Of a stretch of 14,223 nucleotides of DNA, positions 1-6,285 are shown piece after piece. The stretch is from RGIG3528 sp045616485 (GTDB lineage Bacteria > Bacillota > Clostridia > Lachnospirales > Lachnospiraceae), in NCBI GenBank assembly GCA_045616485.1, contig JAZLGU010000009.1, positions 1 to 14,223 on the forward strand. Reading direction: 5' to 3'. Made by a program: the position numbers and the translations under genes. The number at the start of each line of letters is the position of its first letter. Position 1 is the first letter of the stretch. Under the pieces are notes generated by a model. The model made no database searches. It saw only the letters and a list, made by a program, of their open reading frames with translations, and had not been told where the DNA came from.

Positions 1-156
1 CTATGGTCTGTTTGCGATATTTAAAACTTGTCGATGCAAAGTAAATATAGTATGATATGGCTGATTCTTATAAATCTACCATTTGTTTTTTCTATAGGGA
101 CGACTTTCGTTTCATTTTCCGAATAAAACTTGACGCTATCGGGTATATCCATAGCC

Positions 157-185
157 TTGAAAATGATAAGGTGAAATGATATAGT
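157..185 (+). promoter_or_regulatory. Promoter of the lipoprotein gene (extended -10)
   Basis: TTGAAA at 157-162 and TATAGT at 180-185 are separated by exactly 17 bases, and TG at 177-178 gives an extended -10. The expected start near 192 leaves a leader of about 20 bases containing the ribosome site GGAGGG at 202-207. Bases 1-156 hold no gene I can support; short open frames at the left edge cannot be assigned to a gene tail. Confidence 0.7.
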
Positions 186-213
186 TGATTGTAATGATAG
201 CGGAGGGATTACT

Positions 214-792
214 ATGAAAAATAGTGCTTTGAAAAGTATAATACTTTTCCTTCTACCGGCGATCCTGCTAATATCGGGATGCGGCGCCAGAGGGAAAAGT
301 GAAAAGCAGCTGGTAAAAGAGCTAAATAAAAATCTGTCCTTTGATTTTTCTCTTTTGGAAAACGTGGGAAATACCAACATGGGCAAATATAAGGTTTCAA
401 TCCCTACAGAGCAGAGTGTTGATTACTATCTGCCGCAATATGAAGAAGAATATCAAAAGGGTCAAAAAAGCGGTAAGTATGTTTCCTATTCCGTTACTGC
501 CTATCCTGCATATACTTCAGGCGGGCACTTTGTTACCATGATTTTTTGTTCGGATCCTGCCATAAGCTTTTTTGGCGTCAATCTGCTCTTTTCCATGGAC
601 AATATAGAAGCAGCATTTAAGGAAGCGGGCTATAAACCTGAAAACACGTATAATCAGGGGGCACGAAGTGTTAGAGTAAAGGTAAGTGATACCATAGCTT
701 TTGGAGTCTATGAAACAGCAGACGGACAAAAGTATTTTGCGGTAGGAGCTACAGTGCTTAAAGATAAACATACATATGACTTCTTTAAATAA
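214..792 (+). CDS. Small lipoprotein of unknown function
   Basis: The 192-residue protein starts with a lipoprotein signal peptide: basic N-terminus, hydrophobic stretch at residues 9-20 and lipobox ISGC with the lipidated cysteine at residue 23. It is therefore predicted to be anchored to the outer face of the membrane. The mature part, about 170 residues, is lysine- and aromatic-rich. It alternates likely beta strands with a helix around residues 128-136, suggesting a small mixed alpha/beta domain, but I recognise no family. The start is fixed by GGAGGG at 202-207, six bases upstream of the ATG. It has its own promoter and ends in a terminator shared with the convergent hydrolase gene, so it is a single-gene unit. 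No function is assigned. Confidence 0.85.
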   Translation: MKNSALKSIILFLLPAILLISGCGARGKSEKQLVKELNKNLSFDFSLLENVGNTNMGKYKVSIPTEQSVDYYLPQYEEEYQKGQKSGKYVSYSVTAYPAYTSGGHFVTMIFCSDPAISFFGVNLLFSMDNIEAAFKEAGYKPENTYNQGARSVRVKVSDTIAFGVYETADGQKYFAVGATVLKDKHTYDFFK

Positions 793-795
793 AAG

Positions 796-829
796 AAAGA
801 CACGGGACGTAAAAACGCACCGTGTCTTT
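796..829. terminator. Bidirectional intrinsic terminator
   Basis: A perfect 10-bp stem (AAAGACACGG at 796-805, CCGTGTCTTT at 820-829) encloses a 14-base loop. It is followed by a T-rich run on the plus strand and by CTTTTATTTA on the minus strand. It sits between the stop codons of two convergent genes and can serve both. Confidence 0.9.
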
Positions 830-832
830 ATT

Positions 833-2194
833 TTACTTGGAATACCAGTTACTGTGGAAATATGTATCGCCTATGTAGGTGAAATGTTCAAAATGTAATA
901 CCGGATAGCCTCTGGCAGCACTGTGAGCAGCGCTTGTCGCCTGGAAATAGAGGTAATTGGTAGGGATATTGTTGAGACCTGCCATAGCCTCATCCACAGC
1001 ACGATAGCAGTCAGCCTTAATCCTTGGGATATAGGCATTTACCTTGGAAGGATTTACTGTCCAGTTGGTCATAAACTGATCAGCACCGGAGAACTGATAA
1101 CGTGATGTAAGTATTGCAGTAATGGTATTGCCATAGCCTCCATGAAGAAGTCTGTTAACAATAACATTAGCTGCAGCCAGCTTTCCTGAGTAAGGATGCC
1201 AGCCTACCTCTGCCTGAATAACCGCTGCGAAGAAGTCGCGCTCCAAGGATGACATCTGGTAATTTTTGAAGAAGTCATATCGGGAGCCAAGAGTACCATT
1301 GGTAAATCTGTTGGTAGTAACAAGCTTGTCTTCAGGTAAGTTTTTATTGGATAAAAGAGCCTGCTCAAGCTGGTAAGCAAAAGTATTTTTTCTGATCTGC
1401 TCATTGGTAAGGCCGGTATCTATATTAAAGGAGAGAGAAATATCATCAGCCTTTATATAGCCGTAGGTCGTGGAGTCCAGCTCTACGCAGATCCAGTCTT
1501 CTGTACTTTCAGTAAGAATAACAGAAAATTTGTTGCCCCTATTGGCGACTCTGGTGTAGTCCTCTGAGATACTGGGGCCCTGGCGGATATTTGTAGTCTT
1601 AAGGACCACGCCTTCACAGCCCTTTTTATTATCTACCAAAGCGGCTGCCTCGTATCCGGAATAAGTATACTCCTTGTATAAGTACTGTTCCTTAAGCTGA
1701 CCGGAATTTACCTTATACCAGTCACCGCAATCCTCGACTACAGTGGCATAGCAGCCGTTATAAATCTTTCCTGTAACTGAGCTGCTGGTGCTGGGACCGC
1801 TTCTGACATTGAGGGTGTTAACCTTTACAATAACTACATTTGCCTCAAAATACTCGGGAATCTCCGTAGGTGTAGGAGTGGGAGTATCGATAATAGAATC
1901 ACCTAAATCAGGTGTAGGCAAAGGAGTGGCAACGGGTGATGGTAAAATTGCGCCCAATGTAGGAACAGGTGTGCCTGAGATGCTGGTAATAGGTGTAGTA
2001 CTTGTAGGCGAGCCTGTATTTGGTATGGTAGCTTGTGGAGTACCGGGGAAATCTGATGGGGCTGGATCAACAGGGGTGGTATTGCCTGAAAAGGCATCTA
2101 CCAGCGACTTGTTGGAGCTGCCAAAAAGGCCCGCAGCCATCAGAATCACCAGCATACTACTAACCATAATAATTAGTCGTCGCTTGTTCTTCAT
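833..2194 (-). CDS. SH3b-containing SleB-type cell-wall hydrolase
   Basis: The 453-residue protein is predicted to be exported and to cleave peptidoglycan. Its layout is: a basic N-terminus and hydrophobic signal or anchor at residues 7-24; a Pro/Thr/Ser-rich linker at about 38-113; two bacterial SH3 domains at about 119-176 and 195-255, each with the typical N[VI]R.GPS motif; and a C-terminal Hydrolase_2 (SleB/CwlJ) domain from about 316 to the end. In that domain AEVGWHPYSGKLAAANVIVNR-type residues (328-348) match the family's core motif, making E329 the likely catalytic glutamate. ATGAGGA (complement of 2201-2207) sets the start six bases away. SleB homologues open the spore cortex, but SH3b-carrying versions also occur in vegetative wall turnover, so I do not call it sleB. 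Cleavage site versus membrane anchor is undecided. Confidence 0.9.
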   Translation of the reverse strand: MKNKRRLIIMVSSMLVILMAAGLFGSSNKSLVDAFSGNTTPVDPAPSDFPGTPQATIPNTGSPTSTTPITSISGTPVPTLGAILPSPVATPLPTPDLGDSIIDTPTPTPTEIPEYFEANVVIVKVNTLNVRSGPSTSSSVTGKIYNGCYATVVEDCGDWYKVNSGQLKEQYLYKEYTYSGYEAAALVDNKKGCEGVVLKTTNIRQGPSISEDYTRVANRGNKFSVILTESTEDWICVELDSTTYGYIKADDISLSFNIDTGLTNEQIRKNTFAYQLEQALLSNKNLPEDKLVTTNRFTNGTLGSRYDFFKNYQMSSLERDFFAAVIQAEVGWHPYSGKLAAANVIVNRLLHGGYGNTITAILTSRYQFSGADQFMTNWTVNPSKVNAYIPRIKADCYRAVDEAMAGLNNIPTNYLYFQATSAAHSAARGYPVLHFEHFTYIGDTYFHSNWYSK

Positions 2195-2262
2195 TTAATA
2201 TCCTCATGTTTGAAATAGACAAAAATTATGCTAAAAACAACAATAATTATCCTTAAAAAAAC

Positions 2263-2299
2263 AAAAACACAACATATGTTACCATAAAATTGTGTTTTT
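2263..2299 (-). terminator. Weak AT-rich terminator after the antiporter gene
   Basis: Read on the minus strand, AAAAACACAA (2299-2290) pairs perfectly with TTGTGTTTTT (2272-2263). A further TATG/CATA pairing lies in the loop and a T-rich run follows. The stem is almost all A-T, so it may be leaky. It overlaps the proposed promoter of the hydrolase gene. Confidence 0.5.
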
Positions 2300-2304
2300 T
2301 TCAA
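2276..2304 (-). promoter_or_regulatory. Promoter of the SleB-type hydrolase gene
   Basis: On the minus strand TTGAAA (2304-2299) and TAACAT (2281-2276) are 17 bases apart, with TGG just before the -10 forming an extended -10. The expected start near 2269 leaves a leader of about 75 bases to the ATG at 2194. The element lies inside the hairpin proposed as the upstream terminator, so the two readings compete. Confidence 0.5.
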
Positions 2305-2333
2305 GAAAATGCTATGAAAGGACTGTGTAAGCC

Positions 2334-3563
2334 CTAATTTGTGCTGTCAGAGGAATAGTCTCTTACCACTATTTTTCCTGTCTCCTGAGCATATAAAAGC
2401 TTCAGAATGATAGGAGTCAGAATAGAAGAAGTGACTATAAGTAAAATTACTGCTGCAAAGTACTCCGGTGCTACCAGATTTACATCAAGACCTTTCTGGG
2501 AAACGATAAGTGCTACTTCGCCTCTAGTCATCATGCCAACACCGATTTTTAAAGAGTCGGATACATTGAAGCCCATAGCTTTGGAGATAAGGCCACAGCC
2601 TACTATCTTGGTAACAAGAGCAACTACCACAAATAGTACGCAGAAAAGAAGCAGACTGGCTTTAAAGTTGGAAAAATCAGTCCTTAAGCCTATGGAAGCG
2701 AAAAATACCGGTCCAAAAAGCATATAAGAATTAATATCCATCTTTTCAGCGATGTAGTCGTGATCTTTAATGGAACAAAGAATAATACCTGCAACGTAAG
2801 CGCCGGTGATATCGGCTATACCAAAATATTTTTCTGCGCAGTATGCCATGGCAAAGCAAAGAGCCAGAGAAAGAATGGGCAGACGTCTGGTATGAGGATG
2901 ACGCTTATCCAGGAATTTAAATATTCTGTAAAGTATCTGACCTACTACAAATGCTAAAACAAAGAAAAGAACGGTATGCCAGCATACTGAGAAGGCAGAA
3001 GAAGTACCACCTGACTTTAATCCGATGACAAAAGTAAGGACGATGATACCAATAACATCATCAATAATGGCTGCGGATAAAACCGTAGTACCAACTGTAG
3101 TCTTAAGCTTGCCCAGCTCTCTCAGGGACTGGACAGTAATTGAAACGGAGGTGGCTGTCATAATAACACCGATGAATACACCTTCGTAAAATTCAGGGCT
3201 GCCCCAAGGAGCAAAGCCATACATGCAAAAATAAAGAAGTGCTCCTCCTAAAAGAGGTACGAAAACACCGCAGCAGGCTATGAGAAATGCTTTAAAGCCT
3301 GTTTTTAAAAGCTCATTAAGATTGGTGCCCAGTCCTGCAGAAAACATAAGCAAAACTACGCCTATTTCTGCCATGCTGGATAAGAAATCATTAAGCTGAA
3401 CGATATTCAGTATGCTGGGACCAATGATGATACCTGCAATAATCTGACCTACGACCTCGGGAGCCTTGATTTTTTTGGCCAGGAGTCCCATGGTCTTACT
3501 GAAAATGACAATGATAGCCAAGGATTTAAATATCTCGTATGCTGCCACTGCTTCTGTTTCCAT
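2334..3563 (-). CDS. CPA2-type cation/proton antiporter
   Basis: This 409-residue membrane protein has about 12 hydrophobic segments and resembles the Na+/H+ exchanger domain of the CPA2 group (NapA/KefB type). It is expected to exchange Na+ or K+ for protons across the cytoplasmic membrane. Visible marks are the EVVGQIIAGIIIGPS segment near the N-terminus (36-50), the paired aspartates D168-D169 (ion site of electrogenic members), a lysine at 319 in a late helix, and the MTRGEVALI motif at 345-353. It ends after the membrane domain and has no RCK/TrkA-N or KefC-type nucleotide-binding tail. AAAGGA (complement of 3571-3576) sets the start. It follows a small membrane-protein gene by 37 bases on the same strand, so the two are probably co-transcribed. 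Ion specificity cannot be read from sequence. Confidence 0.9.
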   Translation of the reverse strand: METEAVAAYEIFKSLAIIVIFSKTMGLLAKKIKAPEVVGQIIAGIIIGPSILNIVQLNDFLSSMAEIGVVLLMFSAGLGTNLNELLKTGFKAFLIACCGVFVPLLGGALLYFCMYGFAPWGSPEFYEGVFIGVIMTATSVSITVQSLRELGKLKTTVGTTVLSAAIIDDVIGIIVLTFVIGLKSGGTSSAFSVCWHTVLFFVLAFVVGQILYRIFKFLDKRHPHTRRLPILSLALCFAMAYCAEKYFGIADITGAYVAGIILCSIKDHDYIAEKMDINSYMLFGPVFFASIGLRTDFSNFKASLLLFCVLFVVVALVTKIVGCGLISKAMGFNVSDSLKIGVGMMTRGEVALIVSQKGLDVNLVAPEYFAAVILLIVTSSILTPIILKLLYAQETGKIVVRDYSSDSTN

Positions 3564-3600
3564 TTTTGAGTCCTTTCTATAGCGGAGAACCGCCGGGCAA

Positions 3601-3891
3601 TTAATGCCCTTCTATGATTGTTCTGAGCCAATCCGCTATATAGGGGTCAAAAAGAACAAAAGGAACTATAACATACCAGAAAATGGTAGTCACAACACCT
3701 ACTGCCGTACCCACAATAGAGCAGATAAAGCCGGCTCTGGCAGTACCCATAAGATGAAAATCATGTCTGATGGAATGTACTCCCAAAGTGATACCTATTA
3801 CACCTGTAATGACACCAATAGGATTTAGCCAGGCCGTAGCACAGCTAAAACATATAGAAATTATGCCTAATATTAGTGCTGTTGTTGTCAT
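3601..3891 (-). CDS. Small three-helix membrane protein, DUF4190-like
   Basis: The 96-residue protein is almost entirely hydrophobic, with probable membrane segments at about residues 5-21, 24-41 and 52-81. The pattern of small-residue helices with a basic loop after the second (VHSIRHDFHLMGTARAG at 38-54) resembles DUF4190/DUF4064-type small membrane proteins, whose function is unknown. AAGGGG (complement of 3900-3905), eight bases from the ATG, supports translation. It is the first gene of a probable two-gene unit with the CPA2 antiporter and has its own promoter upstream. A role with the antiporter is only suggested by position. A short hairpin (GGGCA/TGCCC, 3595-3609) spans its stop codon but lacks a T-run, so transcription probably continues into the antiporter gene. 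Confidence 0.75.
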   Translation of the reverse strand: MTTTALILGIISICFSCATAWLNPIGVITGVIGITLGVHSIRHDFHLMGTARAGFICSIVGTAVGVVTTIFWYVIVPFVLFDPYIADWLRTIIEGH

Positions 3892-3947
3892 ACTATAATC
3901 CCCTTAATACTATAAATAAGTAAAATGCTTTTCCCATAAGCCAACAC

Positions 3948-3976
3948 ATATTACTCCTAACCGGCTATAAATGCAA
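3948..3976 (-). promoter_or_regulatory. Promoter of the DUF4190-like/antiporter unit
   Basis: On the minus strand TTGCAT (3976-3971) and TAATAT (3953-3948) are 17 bases apart, just downstream of the galE terminator. Transcription would begin near 3941 and give a leader of about 50 bases. Confidence 0.6.
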
Positions 3977-3995
3977 GTAAAAAAACATAAATATT

Positions 3996-4038
3996 AAAAA
4001 AATGGGTGATAAGGGCAGAATTTCCACCCCCATCACCC
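3996..4038 (-). terminator. Intrinsic terminator after galE
   Basis: GGGTGAT (4038-4032 read on the minus strand) pairs perfectly with ATCACCC (4010-4004). Extra G/C pairing is possible in the 21-base loop. The stem is followed by A and then seven T residues (complement of 4002-3996). It lies 18 bases past the galE stop. Confidence 0.85.
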
Positions 4039-4055
4039 CAGCTGGCTTTTAGTAA

Positions 4056-5072
4056 TTAGTCATTATATCCGTTAGGATTGCCGGACTGCCATCTCCAGGA
4101 GTCCTCGCACATCTCTTCAATGCCGCGCTCAGCGACCCAGCCAAGCTCAGCCTTAGCCTTTGCAGGATCTGCATAGCACATTGCGATATCGCCTGGGCGT
4201 CTTTCGCGGATGACATATGGCAGCTCTTTGCCACAAGCCTTGGAAAAGGCATTTACTACCTGAAGAACGCTGTAGCCCTTGCCTGTACCCAGGTTATATA
4301 CGGTCACGCCGGCTTTTTCTTCAATCTTTTTAAGTGCCTTCACATGGCCTACAGCCAGATCTACTACATGAATATAGTCACGAACACCTGTACCGTCAGG
4401 TGTATTATAGTCATTGCCGAAGATGTTGACTTCTTTAAGCTTACCTACGGCTACCTGTGCGACGTAAGGCAGAAGGTTGTTAGGGATGCCCTTTGGATCC
4501 TCACCAATCTTACCGGACTTGTGAGCGCCGATAGGATTGAAGTAGCGGAGAAGGACTACGTTCCATTCAGGGTCGGATACATGAAGGTCTGTAAGAATCT
4601 GCTCCAGCATACTCTTTGTCTGACCATAAGGATTGGTAATCTTACCCTTTGGACACTCCTCAGTGATAGGAATAAACTTTGGATCTCCATATACGGTAGC
4701 GGAAGAGGAGAATATAATGTTCTTGACGCCATGTGCTCTCATTACATCGCAAAGATAAAGAGTACCTGTAATATTATTATGATAATATTCAAGAGGCTTT
4801 GCTACGGACTCGCCTACAGCCTTAAGACCTGCAAAGTGAATAACTGCATCAATTTGCTCCTGGTCAAATACTTTTTCGACACCGGCCTTGTCAAGAAGGT
4901 CTACTTCGTAAAATTTTAAATCTTTTCCTGTGATTTCTTTTACTCTCTCCACTGCCTTTTCGCTGGAATTGTAAAGATTATCCAGAACTACTACTTCGTG
5001 ACCTGCATTAAGAAGCTCTACACATGTATGGCTTCCGATATAGCCGGCACCGCCTGTAACAAGAATTCTCAT
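4056..5072 (-). CDS. galE: UDP-glucose 4-epimerase
   Basis: GalE interconverts UDP-galactose and UDP-glucose in the cytoplasm using bound NAD+, serving the Leloir pathway and supplying UDP-galactose for surface polysaccharides. The 338-residue protein has the usual length. It carries the Rossmann motif GGAGYIGSH at 7-15 and the catalytic triad S124, Y149 and K153 (YGQTK) at the same numbers as the E. coli enzyme. The conserved RYFNPIGAH (176-184) and GTGVRDYIHV (227-236) segments are also present. The start is the ATG at 5070-5072 because AGGAGG (complement of 5081-5086) lies eight bases upstream. An in-frame GTG at 5094-5096 lies beyond that ribosome site and is rejected. The gene is divergent from a LacI-family regulator gene, which may control it, and no galK or galT is in view. 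Confidence 0.96.
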   Translation of the reverse strand: MRILVTGGAGYIGSHTCVELLNAGHEVVVLDNLYNSSEKAVERVKEITGKDLKFYEVDLLDKAGVEKVFDQEQIDAVIHFAGLKAVGESVAKPLEYYHNNITGTLYLCDVMRAHGVKNIIFSSSATVYGDPKFIPITEECPKGKITNPYGQTKSMLEQILTDLHVSDPEWNVVLLRYFNPIGAHKSGKIGEDPKGIPNNLLPYVAQVAVGKLKEVNIFGNDYNTPDGTGVRDYIHVVDLAVGHVKALKKIEEKAGVTVYNLGTGKGYSVLQVVNAFSKACGKELPYVIRERRPGDIAMCYADPAKAKAELGWVAERGIEEMCEDSWRWQSGNPNGYND

Positions 5073-5115
5073 ATTCGCTATCCTCCTGATATTCACTTCT
5101 ACTCTTTGAGCTTAC

Positions 5116-5144
5116 AAAATAGCATAAAAAAATACTTATGTCAA
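5116..5144 (-). promoter_or_regulatory. galE promoter
   Basis: On the minus strand a consensus -35 TTGACA (5144-5139), a 17-base spacer ending in TGC, and TATTTT (5121-5116) form a strong extended -10 promoter. Its start near 5109 leaves a leader of about 37 bases ending in AGGAGG. Confidence 0.8.
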
Positions 5145-5187
5145 TAAAATTGGAATAAAACAAAAATCCTGTTATAAAACGAATTAC

Positions 5188-5216
5188 TTGACCTTGGAAC
5201 TTGCAGAATATATTAT
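5188..5216 (+). promoter_or_regulatory. Promoter of the LacI-family regulator gene
   Basis: TTGACC (5188-5193), a 17-base spacer and TATTAT (5211-5216) predict a start near 5223. The -35 elements of this and the galE promoter are about 45 bases apart and face away from each other. Confidence 0.75.
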
Positions 5217-5221
5217 AAGAA

Positions 5222-5231
5222 CAACCGTTTG
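5222..5231. promoter_or_regulatory. LacI-type operator-like half-palindrome
   Basis: CAACCGTTTG is symmetrical around a central CG except for one pair (C5225/T5228) and continues into GCGC on its right side. LacI-family proteins commonly bind palindromes with a central CG of the CAAACGTTTG type. Its position on the expected transcription start of the regulator gene suits autorepression. The sequence match is imperfect and regulation is inferred. Confidence 0.4.
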
Positions 5232-5258
5232 CGCATTACTATAAGAGGTATTAATCTC

Positions 5259-6257
5259 ATGGATAAAGGAAAAAGAATTACTATTCAGGATGTAGCTAAT
5301 GCTCTGGGTGTATCCAAGACTACTGTGTCAAGAGCCATCTCGGGTAAAGGCAGAGTAGGAGGAGAGACCAGACAGAGAATCCTGCAGTTTATAGAGGAAA
5401 ATAACTACCAGCCTAATGTATATGCCAGGGGACTGGCCCAGCAAATGACTTATAATATAGCCATGATACTGCCTACAGATGTAAATATGGACGAAATGCC
5501 CTTTTTCCAGAACTGTCTGTATGGGGCATGCCTTAAGGCGGCGGAGCTGGAATATGATGTACTGACTATTTACTCTGAAGGCCGTGATACCCACAACCTT
5601 TTACGTACCATAAACAATCGTAAGGTGGACGGGGTTATAGTGAGTCGTACCGTAGTAGGAGATGAGACCATAAAAGTCCTGGCAGAATCAGGCCTGCCCT
5701 TTGTGGCTATAGGCATGACTGAGTCAGGAAAGGCTACACGTATTGACCATGATCATATGAGCGCCTGCAAGGAGCTGACAGCCCATTTGCTTGCAAACGC
5801 CCATGGAAAAATGGCATTAATTGGCGGCAACAACACTCATATGGTCACCAGAAGCCGATATAAAGGCTATGCTGATGCTTTTAAAGAATGCGGTAAAGAG
5901 CTGGACAGAGAGCATATTTTCCTAAATGTGGAGGATCTGGGCGAAATAGACGGCATTGTTCGCATGCTGGTGGAAGATGATGTGGAGACTATAGTCTGCA
6001 TGGATGACGCTATTTGTGCAAGAGTCCTTTGGAATCTGGAAAAAAGCAGAATAGCCATTCCTGAAAAAATTAAAGTAGCGTCTTTCTATAATTCTCCATT
6101 ACTGGAGCGCCATGTACCTTCAGTTACCACATTGGATTTTGACGTAAGAACGCTGGGAGAGACTGCCGTAAGCGTTCTCATCGACAAAATAAACGAAAAG
6201 GAAGTGGCACATACTACTTTGCTGCCCTATAAGATCATACTCAGAGAAACCACATAA
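5259..6257 (+). CDS. LacI-family transcriptional regulator
   Basis: The 332-residue protein has a LacI-type DNA-binding headpiece at residues 7-60: ITIQDVANALGVSKTTVSRAI helix-turn-helix, then the N-VYARGLA hinge region. A periplasmic-binding-protein-like effector domain follows from about 64 to the end (NNRKVDGVIVSRT at 119-131, ALIGGNN at 186-192, SVTTLDFD at 288-295). It probably senses a sugar or sugar phosphate and represses transcription. The start is the ATG at 5259, nine bases after AGAGGT (5244-5249). An in-frame TTG at 5229 would lie only six bases after the predicted transcription start, without a ribosome site, and is rejected. It is divergent from galE, so galE and itself are the first candidate targets; ligand unknown. 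It ends in TAATAA only 28 bases from the convergent comM stop, with no good terminator between. Confidence 0.92.
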   Translation: MDKGKRITIQDVANALGVSKTTVSRAISGKGRVGGETRQRILQFIEENNYQPNVYARGLAQQMTYNIAMILPTDVNMDEMPFFQNCLYGACLKAAELEYDVLTIYSEGRDTHNLLRTINNRKVDGVIVSRTVVGDETIKVLAESGLPFVAIGMTESGKATRIDHDHMSACKELTAHLLANAHGKMALIGGNNTHMVTRSRYKGYADAFKECGKELDREHIFLNVEDLGEIDGIVRMLVEDDVETIVCMDDAICARVLWNLEKSRIAIPEKIKVASFYNSPLLERHVPSVTTLDFDVRTLGETAVSVLIDKINEKEVAHTTLLPYKIILRETT

Positions 6258-6285
6258 TAATCGTAAGCATCCCTGCTGACAGCTG

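Noticed and set aside
91..116. GGGACG followed by TTTCGTTTCA, considered as a decayed copy of the right-edge repeat.
   Set aside because: The match is short and needs insertions, and the TGTCA ends are missing.
1788..2198. A 136-codon Gly/Val-rich open frame on the plus strand.
   Set aside because: It is the complement of the Pro/Thr linker and signal region of the hydrolase gene; the open frame is a by-product of that composition.
4344..4919. A 191-codon open frame on the plus strand.
   Set aside because: It lies wholly opposite galE, which has full catalytic motifs; no ribosome site or family features.
5073..5096. Longer galE beginning at a GTG at 5094-5096.
   Set aside because: The strong ribosome site AGGAGG lies inside the extension and points to the ATG at 5072; the extension is not part of the Rossmann fold.
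6258..6285. Possible terminator between the LacI-family gene and comM (AGCA/TGCT, 6266-6277).
   Set aside because: Only a 4-bp stem, no T-run on either strand; the nearby ACAGCTGT palindrome leaves no loop.
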